Assembly: GCA_036403235.1 (NCBI GenBank)
Contig: DASWRI010000067.1
Location: 62,001 to 126,000, forward strand
Direction of reading: 5' to 3'
DNA length: 64,000 nt
Origin: JBGTFE01 sp036403235
GTDB lineage: Bacteria > Acidobacteriota > Blastocatellia > Pyrinomonadales > Pyrinomonadaceae
This document shows positions 22,279 to 30,705 of this stretch, piece after piece. Numbering within the stretch: the first letter of the stretch is position 1; each line of letters begins with the position of its first letter. The notes beneath the pieces were generated by a model. That model worked only from the letters and a program-made list of their open reading frames with translations, was not told the origin of the DNA and did no database searches. The translations under genes and the position numbers were made by a program.

Positions 22279-22842
22279 CTATTTCTTTCCTAAAATATCG
22301 CCCGCCGAAAATTTCTGCGCCGCCTGCTGTTTTAATTTTTCTTCGGTCACGCGGACGAGCTGAACATACTGCATCCGCAAATCGCCGAGCAGACCTTCGA
22401 AAAGACGCGCTTCCTGCGGGTGCAGATTGCCTTCGGTTTTTTCCCGGAGCATCGATAAAACGTCAATCCAGTATTTTCCCGTCTCCAAATCGACCGTCCG
22501 CTTTCCGCTGACCGGATGCGGCATCGCGCCCAAAGAAGCGGCGGCGTTGGTCGCCACCGTCGTCAGAAAACTGACAAAACTGGCCGGGTCGTCCTCGCCC
22601 GGAATCTCCTCTTCGTCGAAAGCCGTTGCGCTTTCGTCGGCCGTCTCGGCGCTCGCCGGCTCGGCGGACGGCGTTTCGGCGGGCACAGCGACGGGCTCTT
22701 CCTTCGCCGTTTTTTCTTCTTCTTTCGGCTTTTCCGGCTCAATCACGACGCCTTCGCGAACGCTTCCGTCGAGGTTAAATTTGCGCCTGTCGGTAACTTT
22801 TAAGACGGGTTGTTCTTCGTTATTCTCTTCCTTTCCAATCAT
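22279..22842 (-). CDS. DUF1844 protein
   Basis: 187 residues. The C-terminal ~90 residues contain the DUF1844 pattern: SFVSFLTTVATNAAASLG, GKYWIDVLSMLREKTEGN and a final MQYVQLVR helix. The N-terminal half is a low-complexity Glu/Pro/Ala-rich segment (about 35-95) and begins with RRKFNLDGSVRE, a block often seen at the start of this family. Function is unknown. It is divergent from mazG across a short hairpin-bearing gap. Confidence 0.8.
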   Translation of the reverse strand: MIGKEENNEEQPVLKVTDRRKFNLDGSVREGVVIEPEKPKEEEKTAKEEPVAVPAETPSAEPASAETADESATAFDEEEIPGEDDPASFVSFLTTVATNAAASLGAMPHPVSGKRTVDLETGKYWIDVLSMLREKTEGNLHPQEARLFEGLLGDLRMQYVQLVRVTEEKLKQQAAQKFSAGDILGKK

Positions 22843-22916
22843 AATTTTTCTGATAATCAGCTTAAAAATTTATAATCTGATAGTAGCATTTTGGCAAAAG
22901 AAAGTTCAAAATTAGG

Positions 22917-22981
22917 GACGAGCGATAAGTGACGAGAGAGTAAGTAAAGATTTTTATCTCGTCCTTTATCTCTCGTCACTT
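22917..22981. repeat. Intergenic inverted repeat before mazG
   Basis: AAGTGACGAGAGA (22927-22939) pairs perfectly with TCTCTCGTCACTT (22969-22981); the outer GGACGAG and inner CTCGTCC repeat the same word. It ends 15 nt before the mazG start. Confidence 0.8.
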
Positions 22982-22995
22982 GTTTCTAAAACACT

Positions 22996-23793
22996 ATGTC
23001 CAAAACTTTTGATGAACTCGTATCGGTGATGGCGCGCCTGCGCGCGCCGGGCGGCTGTCCGTGGGACAGGGAGCAGACTTATGAATCGCTGGCGCAGTAT
23101 CTGCTGGAAGAAGCTTACGAAACTTTTGACGCGATTCAGGAGGCGGACGCGAGCGGCGACACCGTAAATCTGCGCGAGGAGCTCGGCGATATTCTCCTGC
23201 AGGTCGTTTTTCATTCGACGATTGCCGCCGAACGCGGAGATTTTACGATTGATGAAGTGACGGAGGGCGTCACCGAAAAATTGATTTTGCGTCACCCGCA
23301 CGTTTTCGGCGAGGCCGAGCTCAAAACGGCGCACGACGTTTTGAGCAACTGGGACGAGCTGAAAGCCGCGCAGCGGCTCGCATCGGGCAAACAGGAAAAA
23401 CAAAAAGATTCGATTTTAGAAGAAGTTCCGATTCATTTTCCGGCTTTGCTCGAAGGCTTGAAACTTTCGAAAAAAGCCGCCAAAGTCGGTTTTGACTGGG
23501 AAAACGCCGAACAGATTTTCGACAAGATTAATGAAGAAATCGACGAACTGAAAGCGGCCATCGCTAAAAACGACGTGGAAGGAATCGGCGAGGAAATCGG
23601 CGATTTGCTTTTCTCGGTCGTCAATCTGGCGCGCAGATTTGAAATCGAGCCCGAAACGGCTCTCAAAAAAACGAATCGGAAATTTCGGCGGCGTTTCGCT
23701 TTTATCGAACAGGAATTGAAGGCAAACGGGAAGACGCTGGAAGAGACAAATCTGGCGGAAATGGATGCGCTCTGGAATAAAGCAAAATTATAA
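22996..23793 (+). CDS. mazG: Nucleoside triphosphate pyrophosphohydrolase MazG
   Basis: 265 residues, the full two-domain MazG length. The first domain has the opening CPWDREQTYESL, then the metal-binding EEAYETFDAI and EELGDILLQVVFH pair; the second repeats it with EIDELKAAI and EEIGDLLFSVVNLARR. It hydrolyses NTPs and dNTPs to monophosphates, cleaning damaged nucleotides. No toxin-antitoxin partner is present. No clear ribosome site precedes the ATG; the upstream hairpin is close. Confidence 0.92.
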   Translation: MSKTFDELVSVMARLRAPGGCPWDREQTYESLAQYLLEEAYETFDAIQEADASGDTVNLREELGDILLQVVFHSTIAAERGDFTIDEVTEGVTEKLILRHPHVFGEAELKTAHDVLSNWDELKAAQRLASGKQEKQKDSILEEVPIHFPALLEGLKLSKKAAKVGFDWENAEQIFDKINEEIDELKAAIAKNDVEGIGEEIGDLLFSVVNLARRFEIEPETALKKTNRKFRRRFAFIEQELKANGKTLEETNLAEMDALWNKAKL

Positions 23794-23888
23794 ATTGCTT
23801 TTCGTCAGCATTTACGTCTAAAATGTAACTCTGAGAAAACGTTTGAGTTCTCGTTTTTGATGCAATCAATATTTTTTCAAAAAAGTTT

Positions 23889-23917
23889 TTGACTTTATCA
23901 CTTAATCGGGTTAAAGT
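23889..23917 (+). promoter_or_regulatory. Promoter of the FecR-like exported protein
   Basis: TTGACT (23889-23894), exactly 17 bp, TAAAGT (23912-23917). The ATG is 33 nt downstream, after AGAGAGGA. Confidence 0.5.
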
Positions 23918-23949
23918 GTTCAATAAACTTACTAAGAGAGGAACAGGTA

Positions 23950-24498
23950 ATGAAGATAAATAATAATGTAAATTGGCTTCGCAACATGGCAGCCTTGTGC
24001 CTGATGCTTACGGTTTTTGTCAGCACATCGATGGTCGCTCTGGCAAAACCGGGCAGCTCGCTGGCAGGTGAAATAATTGTTTCAGGTCATAATACAAACG
24101 GCGCTGAGCCTTTGGTTATGCTTAACGGAGAACGCGCTTTCAGCGGACGGACGTTCTTTGACTCCGGCGTAATTTCTACTTCGGACACTGCTTCCGCAAC
24201 CGTCAAACTCGGAAAATTGGGTTATTTAACTTTAGCTCCGAATTCGACTATGAATTTAAGCTTTAGCGAAAACACCATTTCCGGAAAAGTCATTTCCGGC
24301 GATGTCAAAGTTTTCAATAATGAAGGCGTTAACGTAAATGTTGAAAATCTTCTCCCCCGCCAGCAAAAAACTGATGACGACAACGACAACAGTATCTTGG
24401 TTCCGCTCATTATTTTCGGCGCCGCCGTCGGCACTGCCGTAATATTTGTTATGACCAATAGCGGCGATAGCGGCTCAATTGTCAGCCCTGCAAGATAA
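23950..24498 (+). CDS. Exported protein with a FecR-like domain and a C-terminal membrane segment
   Basis: 182 residues. A signal peptide or N-terminal anchor (about 10-32, ending VALAKPG) is followed by a beta-rich region (about 37-135): NGERAFSGRTFFDSGVIST, TVKLGKLGYLTLAPNS and GKVISGDVKVF, the style of FecR-like beta-helical domains. A charged linker DDDNDN precedes a C-terminal hydrophobic helix (about 150-168). No protease or binding motif is evident. It has its own promoter and a strong terminator, so it is a single-gene unit. A role in envelope sensing or structure is inferred from the fold only. Confidence 0.6.
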   Translation: MKINNNVNWLRNMAALCLMLTVFVSTSMVALAKPGSSLAGEIIVSGHNTNGAEPLVMLNGERAFSGRTFFDSGVISTSDTASATVKLGKLGYLTLAPNSTMNLSFSENTISGKVISGDVKVFNNEGVNVNVENLLPRQQKTDDDNDNSILVPLIIFGAAVGTAVIFVMTNSGDSGSIVSPAR

Positions 24499-24522
24499 GT
24501 TTTTACCGATTATCTAACTCTT

Positions 24523-24556
24523 AAAAAGCGCGAGCAAATTTTGCTCGCGCTTTTTC
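24523..24556. terminator. Bidirectional rho-independent terminator
   Basis: AAAAAGCGCGAGCAAA (24523-24538) pairs with TTTGCTCGCGCTTTTT (24541-24556). With A and T runs on both sides it can serve both the exported-protein gene and the convergent cpYpsA-like gene. Confidence 0.9.
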
Positions 24557-24558
24557 GT

Positions 24559-25041
24559 TTAATCAGAAACGATAAATATTTTTTTCAAAAACTCTCCGGT
24601 CAGTTCATAAATCAAAGCGTCTTCCGAAGCGCGCGGGCCGGCTACATTTAAGGCTTCGCACTCAATCGACGCGAGCCATTTTCGGGTTTTACGCTCCGCA
24701 TCCATCATCGACAAAACAAGAAAATCGACGTGCAGAAAAGGCTTTTCATATTTTTCGGCAAACTTTTTTGTCAAAAGCGAGCCGCCGCCGAGCTTCCCGC
24801 AGGATAAAATCAAAGTCGCGTCCGAAGTTCTTACGTTCAATGCGGTTCTTTCCGCCGGATTTTCAGTTTTGCTTTCCCTTAAGTTTACGTATTTTAGCGG
24901 TATTATGCCGTCTTCCGCGAGGCGATGTTTCGGCACGAATCCGCCGATGGCAATTTTGTTTTCAAGCGCGAAATCAAGCGCGGCGCGGTCAACGCCCGTT
25001 TGCCCGCCGGAAATTATTCTGCCGATTTTTTTCGATTTCAT
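24559..25041 (-). CDS. Putative molybdenum carrier/YpsA-like Rossmann protein
   Basis: 160 residues. The start IISGGQTGVDRAALDFAL, followed by GGFVPKHRLAEDGIIP, then ERTALNVRTSDATLIL and GGSLLTKKFAEK, match the family annotated as putative molybdenum carrier, related to the YpsA/LOG/DprA Rossmann-type nucleotide-binding group. Members are thought to bind nucleotides; the molybdenum label rests on weak evidence. It is convergent with the FecR-like gene and shares its terminator. Confidence 0.75.
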   Translation of the reverse strand: MKSKKIGRIISGGQTGVDRAALDFALENKIAIGGFVPKHRLAEDGIIPLKYVNLRESKTENPAERTALNVRTSDATLILSCGKLGGGSLLTKKFAEKYEKPFLHVDFLVLSMMDAERKTRKWLASIECEALNVAGPRASEDALIYELTGEFLKKIFIVSD

Positions 25042-25366
25042 TGCGGTTCTTTAATTTTATAACGTCATAATCTCATACAATTTATCTAGTCCGCCAGTCA
25101 AAAATTAACTATTCAAATCGCATAAACTCTGAAATAACAAAGGTTTTCATTCCCGGTATGATTCTTGCTTAAATTAAATATCCGATTATCGAAACGATAC
25201 ACAATTGTATTTTTTCGAAAATCAAAGAGTTGAAAACGAGAAATTGATGATGGCAAAATTTAGCAAAAATCATTAGCTTTTGTATGCAGGCTGACGGACG
25301 CGGAAAGCGTGTTCGTCGCAAAATATGCAGTTAAAAATAAAAATACGAGAAAGGGGAAATTAGACA
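25042..25366. other. Promoter-bearing gap before the stress-type operon
   Basis: An AT-rich gap between divergent genes. A purine-rich ribosome site GAAAGGGGAAA (25349-25359) precedes the operon. I see no long inverted repeat and no convincing promoter hexamer pair here, which is unusual for this chromosome. Confidence 0.4.
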
Positions 25367-26035
25367 ATGGCAAACGAACAAAATAAAAATACGCAAAACA
25401 CAGAAAATTCAGGTTCGACCACCGGTTTCGGCGGGCAGGACTCGACCGCCGGCTCGAGCCAAAGCTTTGGCAGCGGAAGCAGTGCTTCGAACAGGCCGAC
25501 CGGAAACGAGAGTTCTTCGTCCGGCACAGCATTCGGTTCATCTTCGGGCGGCTCGTCGACGGGCGCGGCGGTCAGCGCGGTAAAAGATACGACAAAAGGA
25601 ATTCTTGACCAAGCCAAAGACACCGCCGGGCAGGCTTATGAAGCGGCGACGGAAAAAGCGACGACCAAATTGGAAGAACATAAAACCACTCTGGCGGGCG
25701 GGCTGACGAGCGTCGCCGACAGCCTCAAACAGGTCGGCGGAAGTCTGCGCGATGGCAGCGAAGAAAATCCGATTACCGAGTTGACCGCTAAATACGGCGA
25801 CACGCTGGCAAATCAGATTGAACAAATCGGAAAATATTTTGAGCAGAAAGACGTGCGCGCGATGGTTCGCGACGTGGAAGGCTTTGCGCGCCGCAATCCG
25901 GCAATTTTTATCGGCGCGGCTTTCGGCCTCGGATTTCTGGCGGCGAGATTCTTAAAATCGAGCCCGGGTCAATCGACGCAGGGCGCGGGACAATCGTTCG
26001 GCGCAAGCGGTGAAACGGCTTCAAATCCGTCGTAA
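25367..26035 (+). CDS. DUF883/ElaB-like membrane-anchored stress protein
   Basis: 222 residues. The first ~70 are a Gly/Ser/Thr/Asn-rich disordered segment. An amphipathic Ala/Lys/Glu-rich helix follows (about 75-150: AKDTAGQAYEAATEKATTK), then a basic patch RRNPAIF and a C-terminal membrane helix (about 182-200). This is the layout of YqjD/ElaB (DUF883) proteins, which sit in the inner membrane and may bind ribosomes or stabilise membranes under stress. It heads a three-gene operon with a holin-X-type and a DUF3618 protein. Confidence 0.65.
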   Translation: MANEQNKNTQNTENSGSTTGFGGQDSTAGSSQSFGSGSSASNRPTGNESSSSGTAFGSSSGGSSTGAAVSAVKDTTKGILDQAKDTAGQAYEAATEKATTKLEEHKTTLAGGLTSVADSLKQVGGSLRDGSEENPITELTAKYGDTLANQIEQIGKYFEQKDVRAMVRDVEGFARRNPAIFIGAAFGLGFLAARFLKSSPGQSTQGAGQSFGASGETASNPS

Positions 26036-26060
26036 TTGAAAGCGGAAACAAGGAGGAATT

Positions 26061-26462
26061 ATGGCGCAACAACAAATGGCTAAAGAAGAGCGCAGTTTAG
26101 GCGACCTTTTTTCCGAGCTCGCCACCGAAACCAGCACGCTTGTCCGGCAGGAAGTCGCGCTGGCGCAGGTCGAGCTGACGCAAAAGGCGACAACGGTCGG
26201 AAAAAACGTCGGATTCTTGGTGGTCGGCGGCGCGGTCGGATATGCGGCGCTGCTGGCCGTTCTGGCGGCGGTAATCATCGGTCTTTCACATTTTATTCCG
26301 GCCTGGGCGGCGGCGCTGCTGGTCGGCGCGGCGGTCGGCATAACCGCTTATCTTTTAATCTCGTCGGCATTGGCCGCGTTGAAAAAAGCCGATTTGACGC
26401 CGCGTCAGACGGTTGAAACATTGAAGGAGGATGCACAATGGCTGAAGAATCAGGTGAGTTAG
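26061..26462 (+). CDS. Holin-X/YqjE-type membrane protein
   Basis: 133 residues. The N-terminal SLGDLFSELATETSTLVRQE is the signature of the phage-holin superfamily III (holin-X, YqjE-like) proteins, followed by two membrane helices (about 50-72 and 78-102) and a short cytoplasmic tail. Despite the name, chromosomal members are stress- or envelope-linked and not lytic. The ribosome site AAGGAGGA precedes the ATG. Its 3' end overlaps the next gene by 25 nt, showing coupling. Confidence 0.8.
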   Translation: MAQQQMAKEERSLGDLFSELATETSTLVRQEVALAQVELTQKATTVGKNVGFLVVGGAVGYAALLAVLAAVIIGLSHFIPAWAAALLVGAAVGITAYLLISSALAALKKADLTPRQTVETLKEDAQWLKNQVS

Positions 26463-27529
26463 AAAACACGAGCGACGCGGGCGAATTTTCGACTTCAGGC
26501 TCAAGCGAATTGGCGTCGGCCAAAGCGGACGAATACGCATTGACGACCGCCGGAGCGAACGACCTTGAAGCAAATTCGGACGAAACGGATGAAACGACGG
26601 ACGAGCCCGAACAGATTCGTACGCAAATCGAGGAAACGCGCGCGCAGATGGGCGAAACGATTGACGCAATTCAGGAAAAATTGAGTTTTTCAAACATTTC
26701 CGAACAGGTTTCGGAACAAATTAACAGCGCGGTCGAGACGGCGAAAGATGCCGTTTACGACGCGACTATCGGAAAGGCAGGTACATTTATGAAAAATTTA
26801 GGCGATGGACTTTCAAACACAACTGTAATACAGACGGCACGGGACAATCCGTTTCCGTTTCTTTTAATCGGCCTCGGCGTAGGTCTTCTGGCATATAACG
26901 GTTTCGGCGGAAAACGCCGTTCGTCGAGCGGAAACGGCAGCTCGCGCAGAGCATTGACGTCGCAGATTCCGGGCCAATCGACCTTAAAGTCGGCTCAGAA
27001 CAAAATCGGCGATGCGGCCAGCACGGCGTATGGAAGTGTAAGCGATGCGGCGAGCACCGCCTACGGCAACGTCTCAAACGCAGCGAGCACGGCTTACGGC
27101 AGCGTTTCGAATGCGGCCAGCTCGGCGTATGAAGGCGTCGGCAGCTTTGCCGGAACGGCTTACGATAAAGTCGGCGAGCTCGGCACGCAGGCGCGCGAGC
27201 AATACGATTATCACATCGAAGAAAATCCGCTGGCGGTCGGCGCGGTGGCGCTCGCGCTCGGCGCGGCAGTCGGTTTTTCGATTCCTTCGACCAGCTACGA
27301 AGGCGAATTGATGGGCGAAGCGCGGCACAATCTTTTGCAGAAAGCGCAGGAGACGGCGAGCACGTTTGTCGATAAAGTCAAAGACGTCGCGAGCGAAGCG
27401 CAGAAAACAATCGGCGAAGAAGTAAAATCTTCGGGCCTGCTCGGCGACGCCAGTTCGAGCAGCGCAGCGAGCGCCGGAAACAGCGGTTCGAGCGCTCAAA
27501 GCCCCGGCTTGAGCCCGCAAAACAGCTAA
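26438..27529 (+). CDS. DUF3618 protein with LEA-like repeats
   Basis: 363 residues. An acidic N-terminus precedes the DUF3618 block EQIRTQIEETRAQMGETIDA (about 58-77). A membrane helix lies near 145-162 (FPFLLIGLGVGLLAYNGF). Then come tandem 11-residue repeats of the form AASTAYGSVSD/N (about 195-235, four to five copies), like LEA-type amphipathic repeats, a second hydrophobic segment AVGAVALALGAAVGF (near 270), and a Ser/Ala-rich tail. The start has AAGGAGG upstream inside the previous gene. It probably acts with the two upstream membrane proteins in membrane or desiccation stress. Confidence 0.75.
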   Translation: MAEESGELENTSDAGEFSTSGSSELASAKADEYALTTAGANDLEANSDETDETTDEPEQIRTQIEETRAQMGETIDAIQEKLSFSNISEQVSEQINSAVETAKDAVYDATIGKAGTFMKNLGDGLSNTTVIQTARDNPFPFLLIGLGVGLLAYNGFGGKRRSSSGNGSSRRALTSQIPGQSTLKSAQNKIGDAASTAYGSVSDAASTAYGNVSNAASTAYGSVSNAASSAYEGVGSFAGTAYDKVGELGTQAREQYDYHIEENPLAVGAVALALGAAVGFSIPSTSYEGELMGEARHNLLQKAQETASTFVDKVKDVASEAQKTIGEEVKSSGLLGDASSSSAASAGNSGSSAQSPGLSPQNS

Positions 27530-27544
27530 AAACTAAACAGCGCA

Positions 27545-27591
27545 AAATAAAAAGCACGCCGAAATTTTAAGTTCGGCGTGCTTTTTATTTT
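27545..27591. terminator. Strong bidirectional terminator
   Basis: AAAAAGCACGCCGAA (27550-27564) pairs perfectly with TTCGGCGTGCTTTTT (27572-27586) with an A-rich lead and T-rich end. It closes the stress-type operon. Confidence 0.9.
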
Positions 27592-27752
27592 CGAGCGTCA
27601 ACGCTGACACTTTTTGCTCGATTGACGGTGTAACTTACGCCGTCGTTCCCGTAATTTACGCGATTGATGTCGCTCAAAGCGTCCTCGTTCGGACTTTTTC
27701 GAGATTAACCGGCCTTTTTACGCATTGGAAAATACAAAAATATAAAAGCATC

Positions 27753-27793
27753 GAGAACTGAGAGATTAAATTTATTTTAAGTTCTCAGTTCTC
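27753..27793. repeat. Intergenic inverted repeat
   Basis: GAGAACTGAGA (27753-27763) pairs with TCTCAGTTCTC (27783-27793), flanked by TCGA and ATCTCGA words. It adjoins the 3' end of serS between convergent genes. Confidence 0.75.
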
Positions 27794-29081
27794 ACTTTAT
27801 CTCGATTTTTTCCAGATTGTTCATATACGGCTGGAGAATTTCGGGAATCAAAATGCTTCCGTCGGCCTGCTGGTAATTTTCCAGAATGGCAATCCACGTT
27901 CGCCCGACGGCCAGTCCAGAACCATTTAATGTGTGGACAAATTCGGGTTTTGTGCCGCCCGCGCGGCGAAATCTGAGATTCATTCGCCGCGCCTGAAAAT
28001 CTCCGCAGTTCGAGCAGCTTGAAATTTCGCGGTAAGTTTCCTGCGAAGGAATCCAAACCTCGATGTCGTAAGTTTTCTGCGCGCCGAAACCCATATCGCC
28101 GGTCGAGAGAACGATTGTTCGATACGGCAAACCGAGAAGCTGCAAAATGCGTTCGGCGTTGGCCGTCAATTTTTCGTGTTCTTCCGCGGAATTTTCCGGC
28201 AGAGACAATTTTACAAGCTCGACTTTATCAAATTGATGCTGGCGGATAAGCCCGCGCGTGTCTTTGCCGTAGCTTCCCGCCTCCGAACGAAAACAGGGCG
28301 TGTAGGCCGTGTAATATTTCGGCAAATCTTTGGCGTCGAGGATTTCTTCGGCGTGATAATTTGTCACCGGAACTTCGGCCGTCGGAATCAGCGCCAGCCC
28401 GCGCTCGTCCTTGAGGAAAAACAAATCTTCCGCGAATTTCGGCAGTTGGTTCGTGCCGAAAAGCGCTTTTTCATTGACGATAAACGGCGGCAGAGTTTCC
28501 GTATAGCCGTGCTCGGTCGTGTGCACGTCGAGCATAAAATTTATTAAGGCGCGTTCGAGCCGCGCGCCCGCGCCGTTCATAATCGCAAAGCGCGAGCCGG
28601 AGATTTTCGCCGCGCGCTCAAAATCCAAGATTCCGAGAGCCTCGCCCAAATCGACGTGGTCTTTGACTTCAAAATCAAATTCCTTCGGCTCGCTCCAGCG
28701 TCTTACTTCGACGTTGGCCTTCTCGTCCGCGCCGACGGGAACGCCGCTCGCAGGCATATTCGGCAGATGCGAGAGCAAATCGCGCATCGCGCTTTCGGCC
28801 TCGTCGCGCGTCCGTTCGAGCTCGGCCTGCTGTTCCTTTAAGCCAGCAACCTCCGCCTTTTTTGCTTCGGCTTCGTCTTTTTTGCCCGACTGCATCAGCG
28901 CGCCGATTTCCTTGCTGGCCGCATTTCTCTGTGAGTTTACCAGGTCCGATTCGCCGATGATGCGGCGGCGCTCGGCGTCGAGTTCGACAAATTTATCCAA
29001 GCTCGCCGTCGGAAAATTGCGATTAATGAGTGCTTCTTTAACTCTTTCGAGGTTTTCTCTAACAAAATTTAAATCAAGCAT
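27792..29081 (-). CDS. serS: Seryl-tRNA synthetase
   Basis: 429 residues, the normal SerRS length. The N-terminal two-helix coiled-coil arm (about 30-105) is followed by the class II catalytic core: LIPTAEVPVTNYHAEEI near 232, motif 2 in CFRSEAGSYGKDTRGLIRQH (about 264-283), and motif 3 near the end in NGSGLAVGRTWIAILEN. It charges tRNA-Ser. The 3' end lies next to an inverted repeat, with the convergent stress operon beyond. Confidence 0.95.
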   Translation of the reverse strand: MLDLNFVRENLERVKEALINRNFPTASLDKFVELDAERRRIIGESDLVNSQRNAASKEIGALMQSGKKDEAEAKKAEVAGLKEQQAELERTRDEAESAMRDLLSHLPNMPASGVPVGADEKANVEVRRWSEPKEFDFEVKDHVDLGEALGILDFERAAKISGSRFAIMNGAGARLERALINFMLDVHTTEHGYTETLPPFIVNEKALFGTNQLPKFAEDLFFLKDERGLALIPTAEVPVTNYHAEEILDAKDLPKYYTAYTPCFRSEAGSYGKDTRGLIRQHQFDKVELVKLSLPENSAEEHEKLTANAERILQLLGLPYRTIVLSTGDMGFGAQKTYDIEVWIPSQETYREISSCSNCGDFQARRMNLRFRRAGGTKPEFVHTLNGSGLAVGRTWIAILENYQQADGSILIPEILQPYMNNLEKIEIK

Positions 29082-29159
29082 TGTTTTATTATTCCAAAAA
29101 TAAAAGGCGATTTTACCGCAAACCGCCCGCAGATAAAAATCGCAATTTATTGAATGCGT

Positions 29160-29618
29160 CTATTTCTTTTTCTTTAATAATTCTTCAATCGTTTTATACA
29201 GGCGACGCTCGCGGGTTTCGGCGCGCTTGGCTTCTTCGAGCGCCCTCGCAAATTCTTTTTTGTGAGTGTAGCTCAATTTTTCCCAGGCGTTGCGCGCTTC
29301 GGAATTTTTATTTAAGGCTCTCGCCAAATCTTCGGGCGGCTCGACGACTCTCTTTTCGGTGTCGCGCTCCATTTCAACGGTAATCGTCTCGCCCGCTTTG
29401 ACGCCCGCCGCCTCGCGAAAAACTTTCGGCACGCCCAAAACGTATTTTCCGCCCATCCGGCAAATTGTCCCGCGATAATCCGCGCCGTTGACGCAAACTT
29501 TCACCGGAACGCGCTTTGCACCGAAAACTTCTTCGACGTCAAACGGAATCGTGATGCCCGTCGCTTCCAGCTTTTCGTGTTTTTCGAGCACAACCTCAAA
29601 GATTTGTTTCTCAGCCAT
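29160..29618 (-). CDS. DUF1905/YdeI-OmpD-associated protein
   Basis: 152 residues. The first ~95 residues have the DUF1905 beta-barrel pattern (FEVVLEKHEKLEATGITIPF, VKVCVNGADYRGTICRMGG). The C-terminal ~50 carry the YdeI/OmpD-associated helical block (LNKNSEARNAWEKLSYTHKK then EFARALEEAKRAETRERR). This two-part arrangement is common. The role is unknown; some relatives are labelled bacteriocin-protection. It is divergent from galU across a long inverted repeat. Confidence 0.8.
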   Translation of the reverse strand: MAEKQIFEVVLEKHEKLEATGITIPFDVEEVFGAKRVPVKVCVNGADYRGTICRMGGKYVLGVPKVFREAAGVKAGETITVEMERDTEKRVVEPPEDLARALNKNSEARNAWEKLSYTHKKEFARALEEAKRAETRERRLYKTIEELLKKKK

Positions 29619-29641
29619 TTTTCACCTACAATTTTAGATTC

Positions 29642-29744
29642 GTCCTTTGTCCTTTGTCATTAGTCCTTTGTCGGTTGAGTTTAAGTTTATAACTCCGATT
29701 AAATTCAATTTGCAAACGACAAAGGACTAAGAACTAAGGACAAA
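29642..29744. repeat. GTCCTTTGTC-family inverted repeat, copy 2
   Basis: The left arm has GTCCTTTGTC twice plus TAGTCCTTTGTCG (29642-29672); the right arm CGACAAAGGACTAAG followed by AACTAAGGACAAA (29716-29744) is its inverse. The loop starts CGGTTGAGTTTAAGTT and ends ATTCAATTTGCAAA, matching the copy at 15441-15520. It lies between divergent genes, and AAGGA of the right arm is 11 nt from the galU ATG. Confidence 0.85.
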
Positions 29745-29751
29745 TTATATT

Positions 29752-30627
29752 ATGACAAACAAAGTTCGCAAAGCAGTTTTTCCGGCAGCGGGTTTAGGAA
29801 CGAGATTTTTGCCCGCCACCAAGGCCTCACCAAAGGAGATGCTTCCGCTCGTCGACAAACCGCTCATTCAATATTCAATCGAAGAAGCCGTAAATTGTGG
29901 CATCGAATCGATTCTCATCATAACCGGACGCGACAAAAGCGCGATTGAAAATCATTTCGATATTTCGTTCGAGCTCGAACAGGTTTTAAAGGAAAAAGGC
30001 AAAATCGAGATGTTCAATCAGGTTCGCGCGATTTCCGATATTGCAAAGATAACTTACACGCGCCAGAAACAGGCTTTGGGTTTGGGACACGCGATTTTGC
30101 AGGCGAAGGATTTTGTCGGGAACGAGCCGTTTGCCGTTCTTTTGGCCGACGACGTCGTCGATGCCGAGCCGCCCGCTTTGCAGCAGCTCGTCGACGTTTA
30201 CGAAAAATACAACGCGCCCGTCATTGCGACGATGCAAATTCGGGACGAAACCATCTCGCGTTTCGGCGTGATTGACGCCGACGAGGTAGAGCCGGGAATT
30301 TTTAAGTTAAAAAGCATCGTCGAAAAACCGAAATTTGAAGACGCGCCGTCGGATATGGCGGTCATCGGCCGATATATTTTCACGCCCGAGCTGTTCGGCG
30401 CCATCGAGCAGATAAAACCGGGCGCGGGCGGCGAATACCAAGTCGCCGACGCGATGCGGATTCTCTTAAACGACGGTTTTCCTTTTTACGCCGTCAAGCT
30501 CGACGGCGTCCGTCATGACGCGGGCGACAAACTCGGCTTTTTAATCGCCACCGTCGAGTTTGCCTTAAAACGCGAAGATTTGGGCGCCGATTTTCGCGAA
30601 TATCTGAAAACCTTAAAGCTAGATTAA
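29752..30627 (+). CDS. galU: UTP-glucose-1-phosphate uridylyltransferase
   Basis: 291 residues. The nucleotide-binding start FPAAGLGTRFLPATKASPKE (about 11-30), the block EMLPLVDKPLIQYSIEEA, LGHAILQAKDF, the LLADDVVD metal aspartates and the closing VKLDGVRHDAGDKLGF identify GalU. It makes UDP-glucose for polysaccharide and lipid glycosylation, which suits the exopolysaccharide genes at 37-40 kb. The only SD-like sequence before the ATG is AAGGA within the upstream repeat arm. It is convergent with glpD, with a CACAGAG hairpin between. Confidence 0.95.
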   Translation: MTNKVRKAVFPAAGLGTRFLPATKASPKEMLPLVDKPLIQYSIEEAVNCGIESILIITGRDKSAIENHFDISFELEQVLKEKGKIEMFNQVRAISDIAKITYTRQKQALGLGHAILQAKDFVGNEPFAVLLADDVVDAEPPALQQLVDVYEKYNAPVIATMQIRDETISRFGVIDADEVEPGIFKLKSIVEKPKFEDAPSDMAVIGRYIFTPELFGAIEQIKPGAGGEYQVADAMRILLNDGFPFYAVKLDGVRHDAGDKLGFLIATVEFALKREDLGADFREYLKTLKLD

Positions 30628-30654
30628 TTTTTTGTCAGCGAAAAGAAAGAAATT

Positions 30655-30699
30655 AACCACAGAGAGCACAGAGAACACAGAGAAATTTTTCTCTGTGTT
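30655..30699. repeat. CACAGAG-family hairpin in a convergent gap
   Basis: AACACAGAGAAA (30674-30685) pairs perfectly with TTTCTCTGTGTT (30688-30699). The left side carries two further tandem words (CCACAGAG, GCACAGAG) whose partners are missing here. It separates galU and glpD and could terminate both. Confidence 0.85.
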
Positions 30700-30705
30700 G
30701 AAATC

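Noticed and set aside
26061..26462. A prophage lysis gene (holin)
   Set aside because: The holin-X label is a family name only; the gene lies in a chromosomal stress-type operon with no phage genes around it.
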